Assembly: GCA_025345505.1 (NCBI GenBank)
Contig: JANVCC010000125.1
Location: 4,931,388 to 4,995,387 of the forward strand
Length of the DNA stretch: 64,000 nt
Direction: 5' to 3'
Source of the DNA: Todiramphus chloris collaris
Lineage: Eukaryota; Chordata; Aves; Coraciiformes; Alcedinidae
Shown piece after piece: positions 46,961 through 56,420 of this stretch (positions are counted from its first letter, which is position 1; each line of letters begins with the position of its first letter). Made by a program: the position numbers and the translations under genes. The notes under the pieces were generated by a model. The model worked only from the letters and a program-made list of their open reading frames with translations, was not told where the DNA came from and did not search any database.

Positions 46961-47073
46961 TACCTTACCTTACCTTACCTTACCTTACCTTACCTTACCT
47001 TACCTTANNNNNNNNNNTACCTTACCTTACCTTACCTTACCTTACCTTACCTTACCTTACCTTACCTTACCTT
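46961..47073. repeat. (TACCT)n pentanucleotide array with gap
   Basis: About 9.4 perfect TACCT units (46961-47007), ten N, then 11 perfect units to about 47072. The minus strand reads (AGGTA)n, that is AAGGTAAGG overlapping repeats. The perfection of the units implies recent expansion or active slippage. Confidence 0.98.
47008..47017. other. Assembly gap (10 N) inside the array
   Basis: Ten undetermined bases. The unit phase before the gap predicts a missing length of 3 modulo 5, and ten is 0 modulo 5. The N count is therefore a placeholder or the array has a phase break there. Confidence 0.97.
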
Positions 47074-48339
47074 TTCCCCATCCCCGTGATGGTTAATGGA
47101 CATCCTGACTTTTCAAGGAAAACAGAAATCTCAGTCCTTAGCTAAGGGAAACCCCAAGTCATTATTACTTGCTAAGTGGTAGTACTGAGTGCACCTAGAT
47201 GGGGCAAGGAATTCACTGTGGTGAACAACACTCAGACATGTAGAACAGGATTCATGTCACCTACCAAGAAGGTACATACCTACATGTCAGTCTGTTATCT
47301 CAGACTTGCTCTGTGGCCAACAAAGGAAAAGAAGCCCTTTCAGAGTACATTTCACCCGACTTTGTTGCTCTATTGACTCTAGCCTGAGATGAGGTGATGA
47401 GTCTTGCAACTCTACATAGCTTTAGCTTCCCTTTGCAAAGTGGGGATGTAAAATGACTGTGTGGATGTTCTAGATCTCGGGGGGGGGGGAAGTTTAAAAG
47501 AGGGACAGAAAGAGCATCAAGCCCTGTCTTCTTATCCGTATTTCACCTGTGTCGCAAGGAACTGCACCTTCTCCAAAAATCTCTACCTTGTCACAGATTT
47601 CCACAGGTGTCAAGTCCTCAATCCCTCAATGACACATCAAATCATGATTATCCAGTGCCACAGATGATGTAAAAAGAAGAGTGCTTGCACTTTTTGCTTC
47701 CTTTCTGCAGGCATCAGGTCCAACACTGGAACAAGTCAGGCTCAGCACAGACTGAAAGGTCATCCTAATGCATCCAGAGCTCAGAAAACCTCATCTCCAG
47801 GCTGTCTTAGAAAGCTCTCTAACTTTTGTTCATTTTCCATTGTGCTCCACATGTCTGTTTTTCCTGTCACTTGTATTCTCTTAATTGCTTGGTTCTTAAT
47901 GGTACTGAATTTCTATCAATATACTTTTCCTTTTTCCTTTTTGGGTCTTGAAAACAAGCCATTTAACCTTTTGGGATGATGGATTTTCAAGGGGGTTGTA
48001 CAGCTGCTGAATCTGAGAAGTGCAGAAAGGTAAAAGGAGATTGGATAAAAAAGTCTAGCCCTACTATCAGGCAAATAAATGTGCTTTGAGAAGCTTTGAG
48101 GATCTGTATTTCTTCCTGCTATTGACTGTCCATGCAAGCCTGCCCTTGTCTTAGAGCTTTTAATTCTTAATAAAACACAAGAAGTACAATAATAATATAG
48201 TAGACATCACTGTTAATTAAATAGCACAATGCAGAAATCTTCTTAAGGGATTATCTGTGATAGAACCTGAGGATTAACGCTGTTTATGCTCAGAGGTTCA
48301 TATGACAGACCACCAAAGTAAAGTAGTGGGCATGCAGTC
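47074..48339. other. Unique sequence with G11 run
   Basis: No gene recognised. A G11 tract is at 47479-47489. Small frames are featureless. Confidence 0.5.
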
Positions 48340-48465
48340 TCCAAAATAAATGGTATTATTTAATAATCAAGTCTTTAATTTCACAGATTAAGAAACAGGG
48401 TTATCAGCCACTGATTTGTCCACCAATGGCTACAGCTTTGCTCACAGAAAAAGCAGGATTAGTCA
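48340..48465 (-). repeat. MIR-like ancient SINE fragment
   Basis: Plus-strand order CACAGATTAAGAAACAGGG, GATTTGTCCACCAATGGCTA, CAGCTTTGCTCACAG and AAAGCAGGATTAG resembles antisense MIR (ACAGATGAGGAAACTGAGG, ACTTGCCCAAGGTCA, GTGGCAGAGC, GGGATT). High divergence. Confidence 0.42.
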
Positions 48466-48539
48466 CTGATCGGAAAAAATCTAAAGCTAAAAAAAATCAA
48501 TATGGTATCGCTCAGGCAACGTGACTCGAATCCTGCCTT

Positions 48540-48665
48540 TATTACAGCTTCCCATATGGGGCCTTTGAGTTTGTATTTTCTCCATCTGGAAAGTGGGAAT
48601 AATACCATATCCCATACCAGTATTCCAGGAGAATGTATTGCTGTAAGTTGTCTGAGTTTTATCTC
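48540..48665 (+). repeat. MIR-like ancient SINE fragment
   Basis: TTTGAGTTTGTATTTTCTCC, ATCTGGAAAGTGGGAATAAT, then ACCATATCCCATACC parallels sense MIR (CTCAGTTTCCTCATCTGTAAAATGGG, ATAATAATACC, TACCTCATAGG). It lies about 75 bases from a minus-strand MIR-like piece, making an inverted pair. Confidence 0.45.
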
Positions 48666-50045
48666 TATATATAAATAATATAAAATAACATAATATGATC
48701 GATACTGTTGTATTTGTTGCTCTTTGCAATCAAAATATAGACAATATCTGTGACAGTGCTTTGCTTCCTTATCTCCTCCCCTGGGAAAAATCTCCACTGG
48801 GAAAAATGCATTTAAATTGGGAATGCTGATTTGGTTGGATTTTCTTTTGATATATCTACTCTTGAGCAGTCTATGTTAGAGAAAGGAAACCAAATGTACA
48901 CACTTCATTCTTGGAACTGAGTGTTGCTCAAAGTAATTATGAGAGGGGAAATAAAAATAGATATATATATATATACTGTACATTTAAGGCACTTTTAGGA
49001 AGTGAAGCTGACATTAAGGATTTCAATTTGATATCTTGCATAGAGCTTAATCTCAAAATGGAGTTTGCTGTCAAGAAGGCTCAATCTGGGTGCCCTCTGG
49101 GTGCTTCTCCTCTGACCTTCCACTTTGCAGAGGCCAGCAGTGATGTGATGACCAGACAGCTAGAAGCAAGCACTAAGAGAGTAGTCCCTCAGGGAGAATT
49201 ATGAGAAGGAGGGAGCGTGTGATGAAGACAGAAAAATTGTGGTGGAATTGGCAAACAGAAGGAAAAGTCAATAAATACAGCATAGATTTTTTGATGTTCA
49301 GGGTGTGTGTGTGCGTGCAATGCTACTAACTTTGACTTTTTCTTGAGACAGTTTCTATTGGGTAAGTACTTTTCCACATGAATCATGCTGCAGTTTGAGT
49401 ACCCTAACACCTGAGCTGTCTTTGCATATCATTGTATCTCCCATAACGTTCAGCTGAAAGAGGAGACCTCAGCCTTAACAACTGAGAGATCAGATGTGGG
49501 AAAAAAAAAAAAAAAGACTGAAACAATATTCAGAGGAGAAATAATTTCCCCTGTGCACCAAACTCATCGGTTTGGGTTCAGTTTACCAAATATCTTTTCT
49601 CATGACTGATAAAAAGCTCTTTTGCTCTTCTTTCAGAGGCAAAGGGGAGCTGAATAGAAACAGACTGCAAGCATGTGTTTTCTGAAGCTTAATGAAATCT
49701 TGCAGGAGGATTAACAATGAATTGAAAAGGGGGAAGCTCCAAAGGAGGGTCTCTCTGAAGTGCACTTTAAACATTGTATAGAAAATACACATGCATTTTC
49801 CAGTAAGCCACAGACACTCAGTAATTAATGCTGACCACTGAGCAAAGTTCAAACATCAAAGAAAATGCCAAAGATGCAGCCTAATTCTTGTTTACTTATT
49901 TATAGCTCTCCATAAAAACACAATGGGATTTCACATTTTAACATACTGAAAATCCTGTTCATAACAGCTGTTTTATTTTTTACATTCTTTTGCAATTTTT
50001 ATCGTCCCTTTTTAAGGAAACAAGTGAAGTAGAGGGACAGTAAGA
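48666..50045. other. Unique sequence with AT and A tracts
   Basis: No gene recognised. (AT)n at 48961-48975, a short GT run at about 49302-49316 and an A15 tract at 49501-49515. The 97-codon plus frame 48911-49204 has no known domain. Confidence 0.45.
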
Positions 50046-50209
50046 CAAGGTGGTAGAAGCCCCATCTATGGACACAATCAAGGTGAGCTTGGATGGAGCT
50101 CTGAGCAACCTGTTCCAGTGGAAGTTGTCCCTCCCCATGGCAGAGGCGTTGGAACTAGATGAGCTTTAAAGGTCCCTTCCAATCCCAAATGTTTTACAAT
50201 TCTATGAAT
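50046..50209 (+). mobile_element. CR1 LINE 3' end, plus strand
   Basis: AAGGTGGTAGAAGCCCCATC, GAGCTTGGATGGAGCTCTGA, GCAACCTGTTCCAGTGGAAG, GTTGGAACTAGATGAGC, TTTAAAGGTCCCTTCCAATC, then CAATTCTATGAATG. Complete 3' end with a single octamer. Confidence 0.93.
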
Positions 50210-53200
50210 GTAAACTGTTGTACACTGCCTGTATACTACATGTGCTTGTATAGCAACACACTGGTTAATAGCTACTGGGATTTTTTTCTTTCCATATTTT
50301 GTCCTTAAAGTGTGAGGATCACAATTCCTGACCACTGTGTGCATGCACAGTCACTGGGCAAGCAATTAAAATAACATATTTATAATGGTCTGGTCCCATG
50401 ACCATGACCAACACTGGAAGAAACATTTTTACTAACTTTGTTAGAGTTTAACCCATCTTTCATACAACTGTTCATATCACTGTGACCCAGCAGAACTAGT
50501 TCAGTGAGAAATATGATATTAAGGGTTTTTTCCAGTGTTGTGGTGACAAAGTCAATTGATCTGCCTGGAAATTAGTATTGTGGAGGAAGACGTAAACTGT
50601 GCCACACAGACATGGCTCCACAGTCACATATGACAGCAGGGGAGATTGCAAGGGAGACTTCCCCAGAAGGACCTTTGTATAGGGACTGGTAAATTTGTTA
50701 TGTTATAACACGCTACTTCCATTCCCTTCCCTAAACCCTGGGTTAAATCTCCAGCAGATATGTACTGCTGCCTTCTCTGCCTCTTCTACCAAATCTCTTC
50801 TACATCTCTTTTGTCTACAGCTACCAATAACTTGTCTGCTTTTTGCCCTTCTCCCCCTGTTGTCTTGCCTGTGGTCATCCAGATAGCAATTAAGCAGGTC
50901 CCACCTCTCTCTGACATCTCACTTTGAGGCCCACCTCCACCTACCACATGCCTCTCACATCCCTGCACTGCCTTTAGCTACTGGGAGTCTCTTTGTTCTC
51001 TGCAAAGCTTGTGTGCATGTTTTCCATAAGGGAAGGTACTGACTCCTCCCCCTTCCTGGACATTAGGTTTGCACTGATGAATCTTTTATTTCTTTCACAT
51101 TAATTTCACATTAATTTCACCCTCCTGTTGCCCATTTATACCACCCCATGCACCTACATAAATGAGGTTTGATGGTTGCTGTTTATCCTGTCTCCTTGCA
51201 CCCCAAAATCCAACACTTATGAAGCTAAACATTGGGATACCCTTAGAAACTGGGACCCCTCACCTTACATTACAGAAAGGAACTGAAAGCAAAATTATGA
51301 GAAGTTACACTGAAGGTAACTCAGAAAAATGAACATTTGATCTAAGTCTCTTCCATTTACACCAAGTGCTATTCACTTTTGCCTGCCTTCAAGAGATATA
51401 TATCTGTTTACATATATATGGACTATATATAAACTTGAACTATCTCTGCTGTGTGTAGGCTGGGAGGCTGTGATGGTGCTGAGCTGTCACTGCAGACCAA
51501 GCAAGGCTGGAGGGACATAAGGAGCCCCCCAAATTCTGCTTGTTCATCTTTCTCACTGGCACCTGCCCATGTTCCTGTCAGCAGGATCCCCACAGCTCTG
51601 CAATGTGATAATTAGAACTGTCAAGCAGCAAATTCCCTCTGCATTAAAAAAAAACCCAGGCAGCAGGTTGAAGCGGGTGGGGTGTATCTTTTTTCAGGGT
51701 TTAAAGGATTCCTTGGCTTTTTACACCTATGCTGATGGCAGCTGCTGTTCCTTCTCCCCCTTGCAGATATCACTTTTATCACCCCAAGGTTATCTCTCCT
51801 GAAAGTGCCTTTGAAAGCCAGAGGGATAAGAAAGAACACACACAAGATTGATTAGGAAAAAATCAGTACCCATTGGCAATTTTTGACTGACATCTCTTGG
51901 AGCCTGAAAAGAACCCGTCACTTCTGTCTGGAGAGTAAATCCCCATGAGAGGTTATCCCAGATATCTGTGTATCAGCAAGGAGGGGAGAAGTGCATCTTG
52001 CCTCGTTCCCTTATGCAGACTGTGACTGTGCCATGGGAGGATTAGTCAGAGATACTTCCAGGTGACAGAACTCAGAAGGACTCAGTCACACTTGGAGGTA
52101 TGATAGTGCACTGGACCTTGCAGCCAGAAGCATCTGTATTTTTTAGAACTAAATACCATGTATTACTCACAGGTGTGTATTATGAGCCCCAGTTAGTTGT
52201 GCAGAAGGGAGAACAGTCATCCCCAGGGAAGAAAAATTAAATTTAAATTGCATGTAAACCCCTTCTCTGCTGGCAAGGATGTTTTGGTTCAGCAGCAAAA
52301 AAAATTGAATAAACTTTTCCTCTCCCCTCAATAGGTCTTAGCTCAGATAAACTCAAAGTTAAGTGTGTTGGATTTTTTTTTTTTTCCTTTTGGAATAAAA
52401 ATATGTGCATTTGAAAGTGTCTAATTTTGTTCAATACAAAGGAAGACACTTTTCTGTGGGATGCTTGCTTGAAACAGTCAACAGAAAAAGCAGGAAAGGA
52501 AACAAGAAGTGCGATTACTGAGTTAGGTTAGTGCACTGTCATGGTTCAAAATTCAGGCTCGGAATGAAAGCAGAGACTGGATTTTCATTCAGGCCTTTTA
52601 AATGCTGTCAGAGTGCCTAGCCCATGTCAGAGTTAAGCTCTTCCTGGTCTTATCACCAAAGTTGTCCTTTTTTGTCTGGTATGTTTACAGCAAGTGTAGA
52701 TGGAGACCATATTTTGCAGGTGTGTGTGACACCCAGCACATTATGAAGCCTGTTCATTGTTATCTTCACTTCAGTGAGTATTTGCACATTTCTATGCAGA
52801 GCACATCAGCCTCAACAGGCAGGAACCTTGCAGCGTCTTGGGTGAAACACTTTTCTTCTTGAGAGACAGATTTTCTTTATTCAGAGAGAGGAGTTTAACC
52901 CACAATGTGGTTCACCAAGCAGTTATTGTCCCCGAGGGTAATTGCAGAGGTTTTATTGTAAGTACAAAATAGTGATTAAACATAACTACATTAAAATATT
53001 TAGCCAACATCATTAGAGAAACAGGCAACAAATTTATTGCTGTGGCAACCCAGGGGGACTCTTATCACATGGAGAGCTAGGAGAACAAATTCAACCAGCC
53101 TTTTGTTTCCTTCCCCCAGTAGATAGGAGTGAAGCAAATATTCTCCACAGTATTAAGAAGTGGCTCTTGCCCCTTGATAGTCAAATCAGTGTTGAGCTTA

Positions 53201-53390
53201 GCACCGTGGTGCAAGGGCAATTTGCCAGACACCACAAGAGACTTTCTCTGTGCATTGAAAGCAGCAGAACTTCTTTGTTGACATGAATGAACTTTTTAAA
53301 CATAATGAATGGATAGATGGATAAAAAGATTACATGCAAATAGATGTTTCCATCTGCAGATGAATTATCTTTAGGTAGAGTTCATCAGTA
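50210..53390. other. Unique sequence, no gene recognised
   Basis: Over 3 kb with no repeat family or gene recognised. A small tandem duplication (TTTCACATTAAT twice) sits at about 51095-51119. A T-rich run is near 52373-52386. Open frames are all under 90 codons and featureless. Confidence 0.45.
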
Positions 53391-53822
53391 TCACAGAATC
53401 CCAGAATGGTCAGGGTTGAAAGGGACAATTGGACCTCTAGTCCAACTCCCATGCTAAAGCAGAATCACCCATAGCAGGTTGCCCATGGTCGTGTCCAGGT
53501 GCATTTTTAAAGTCTCCAGAGAAGGAGACTCCACAACCTCTCTGAGCAGTCTTGTCCAGGGCTCTGGCACCCTCACAACAAGGAGTTTTTTCCGTATGTT
53601 CAGATGGAACCTCCTGGGTTGCAGTTTGTGCCCCTTATGCCTTCCTTGTCCTGTCACCGGGCACCACTGAAAAGAGTCTGGACCCATCCACTTGCTCTCT
53701 GCTCTTTAGATATTGATGAGCATTGATAAAATCCCCTCTCAGTCCTCTCCAGGATGAACAGACCCAGGTTTGCCAGCCTTTCCTCATCAGAGAGATGCTT
53801 CAGTCCTCAACACCTTCATTTC
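53391..53822 (-). mobile_element. CR1 LINE 3' end, minus strand
   Basis: Starts TATCACAGAATCCCAGAATG, then AGGGTTGAAAGGGAC, CTCTAGTCCAACTCC, GAAGGAGACTCCACAACCTC and TGTTCAGATGGAACCTCC. It reaches GATAAAATCCCCTCTCAGTC and CCAGCCTTTCCTCATCAGAG. The minus-strand frame 53454-53687 reads [40 protein letters not shown]. Complete 3' end; frames broken further in. Confidence 0.95.
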
Positions 53823-54231
53823 AGTGGGAAGCAGTGCATCCTGTAGGCAAAAATGTTTTTGTGAATTTAATGACTGCCTGACTTAGCAAGGAAGAGAGCT
53901 GTCCTGCTCTCCACTGCCCTAGCATCTTCTCCTCACATCTTGGGTTGTACTTGTGCTTGACCCAGAGCTCAAATTAAGCTCTCAAATCTCAACAGCCCTT
54001 GAGGGACAAAAGAAGCCAACAAAGCTATTTTAATACATGTCTCTCTCTATAGCTACTAGGGCTGGTTTGAGTGCTGTAAAATCCAGAACAGTTGGAAGGA
54101 AAAAAATCAATGCAGGTAAAGCAGGAAAAAACATGTAATGCTGAGACTGTTGTTAACTGTTATACGTAGGGACATAGACTGAATTTTTCATTTCTAAAAT
54201 AAAAGTGGGACATTTAAGTAGAGAATCTGGT
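53823..54231. other. Unique spacer between two CR1 copies
   Basis: No feature recognised in about 400 bases. Confidence 0.5.
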
Positions 54232-54480
54232 AGAAGACAGTAAGCACTGAGAAGATCCCTTCTCAGTCTTCTCTTCTCCGGGCTAAACAGCTCCAGGACT
54301 CTCAGCCTTTCCTTGGAACAGAGATGCTCCAGTCCCCTCTGTGTCTTCATAGTCACTGTTAGACTCTCTCCAGTAGTGCCTTGTCTCTTGAGCTGGGGAG
54401 ACAAGAACTGGACAAAACACTTCAGATGTGGCCTTACTAGGGCAGAGTGGGGAGGGAGGAAGACCTCCCAAGAGGGAGAG
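54232..54480 (-). mobile_element. CR1 LINE internal fragment lacking its 3' end
   Basis: Plus-strand text AAGATCCCTTCTCAGTCTTC, TCTTCTCCGGGCTAAACAGC, CTCAGCCTTTCCTTGGAAC, AGAGATGCTCCAGTCCCCTC, then GAGCTGGGGAGACAAGAACT and CACTTCAGATGTGGCCTTAC. The minus-strand frame 54153-54404 reads RGLEHLCSKERLRVLELFSPEKRRLRRDLL. It repeats the block seen at 53729-53822, so it is a separate insertion, and it stops before the 3' tail. Confidence 0.92.
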
Positions 54481-55605
54481 GAGAACCTCCTGACCTGCAG
54501 TTTCCAGGCTCTTGGAAAACTTCACCTGATAAAATAAGTAAAACTGCAACATCCAAGACTAAAATAGAAACCACATAGAACATACCAAGGATGCAAGTGC
54601 TAAAATGACTACAGGCGGCAAACTGCTGGCAAATGTGAAAACTGACTTCATCCTTCATTTGTACATATTCTGTGTCTATAAAAATAATGTTAGGCTAAGC
54701 GGGACGTCTCCTGTTATGTAACTGTGATTCAGTTCCTTGTGCATCTTGCAACAACTACTGAAATACGTCTCTGGCAAGTAGTACTTTAGAGAGTCTTGGA
54801 CCAGAGTCTTGTAGAAGAGGCAAGATGTCAAGGGAAAAGTAGCAAGAATGGGCTGTATGATGGACATGAGGTGATATGTTGAACCCTCAGCACATCTCCA
54901 GTTGTCTGCTGGAATCCTGGAGATGCAGCAAAAGATCATGTAAGGAGGTGGAGACTGGTAGGAAGGTGATCGTGTAAAAGGGGTAAAACTGATGCAGTCT
55001 GGAGACATTTAAGTTACAGCAATCAATACATTGCAGCCTTGGTGCATCTCCTTCAGCTGTTGCAAGTGCTTCAGGCATGCTGCTGATTTACTGCATAATT
55101 TGGGGACCCCATGCATACTGAAGAGACATGCAAAATACTGATGGAAGAACCTCAGAAATCTTTGATATATTGACATGTACAAATTTTGATTAACTGGGAG
55201 AAAAATGGGAAATTAAAACCTCAGTGGTAGCTTTGAAATCTCGGTAAGTGCAAATCTGTCGTTGTCTTTGCAAAGTAGGGTATTAGTTGACATTAAAGGA
55301 GCAATTTCATCTCCCTTACATCCCACCCAACATGAGTGCAGGACATGTGGGAAGGTTTGCTACATGGGACAAAAGGAAATGAAGAAGGACAAGAGAGGAA
55401 AGAACATGTTAGTGTTGGATTCTTGTTTACAGGCCTTTATACAGAACTCATGATTTTTTCTGTCTTCTGTTTTTTGGGGTTTTTTTTTCCCCTGAAAGTT
55501 GCCTGTCTGTCTGTGTCACCCTAATGCACAAAAAAGTAAGAGTAATCAATACACTCTTTCCTTTTCCTCAAGAGCTACATGGATTCTCAGCACCACCACT
55601 GAAAG
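54481..55605. other. Unique sequence, no gene recognised
   Basis: No gene or repeat recognised. The 110-codon minus frame 54676-55008 has no domain signal. Confidence 0.45.
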
Positions 55606-55886
55606 AGTAGTCAAGTGCTGGAATGGGCTGCCCAGGGAAGTGGTGGAGTCACCACCCTGGAGGTCTTAAAAAAATGTGTAGGTAAGGCACTTCAGGACAT
55701 GCTCTAGTGGGATGGAGAGATGTTTTTGTTTCCTTTTTTTTATTTATTTTCTGGGTTAGGGTTTTTTTTGTTAGTTTTGGTTTGGTTGTATTTGTTTGTT
55801 TTGTAGTTTTGGGGTTTTTTTTTGTTCACGGTTGGATGCAGTGATGTTAGAGGTCTTTTCCATCTGTGATTCTGTGATTCTGTGAA
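55606..55886 (+). mobile_element. CR1 LINE 3' end with T/G-rich insertion
   Basis: GGAATGGGCTGCCCAGGGAA, GTGGTGGAGTCACCACCCTG, GAGGTCTTAAAAAAATGTG, TTCAGGACATGCTCTAGTGG, then, after a T/G-rich run at about 55721-55829, GGTTGGATGCAGTGATG, TTAGAGGTCTTTTCCATC and three TTCTGTGA units. This is the subfamily whose end reads GAGGTCTTTTCCAAC. Roughly 100 bases of T-rich sequence replace the short GGTGTTGGGTTGA-like spacer expected there. Confidence 0.9.
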
Positions 55887-56089
55887 GACTGCTCTTTTCC
55901 CAGTGTAAGAACAGACTTCAGCACAGGTTTCCCTACTTGTATGAACACTGTCAAAACTCTGGTTCTCTCACAGCAAACAAAACATCCAAATTGTAACTGC
56001 ATTCAGCCTTTGACCCTGGATGAGTCCCCTGCTGTCAAGGAGTGGGCTTGTTGGACTAAGAAGATGCTAGGAATCCAATGGGAGAAAAA
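55887..56089. other. Unique sequence
   Basis: No feature recognised. Confidence 0.4.
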
Positions 56090-56420
56090 AAATCTCAATT
56101 TCCAGCACCTGACACTTTAATTTATTGTTGTCGATGAAGCCAGTGTGAAACAGGTCATGGTTTAACAGCAGTTCTGTTTATAAAGAGTGAGCAGATGATT
56201 ATTGGTACGGAATGCATTGCAAACATTAAAGTGCACATCATGCATTCCACATGCCTTGAGATTAGGCTTTTGGATGGTTCTAGGAGACCTGCCGATTTGC
56301 ATATTACTTAACAATTTTTTCATCTGTCAGCAGTGACATATTAGCCATTTAAAAGTGTTAAAAGAGGCAGTGTGATTTCTTCTTCGCATTGCTAAACTGT
56401 CATCGAAGGCACCAATATCT
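56090..56420. promoter_or_regulatory. Candidate conserved non-coding element
   Basis: Contains a perfect octamer ATTTGCAT at 56295-56302 (POU-factor site). It also has an inverted repeat GGAATGCAT (56209-56217) and ATGCATTCC (56240-56248), each arm carrying a TEAD-type GGAATG/CATTCC core. Further homeodomain-like cores surround them. No coding frame or repeat explains the block. The enhancer reading is inference. Confidence 0.35.
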
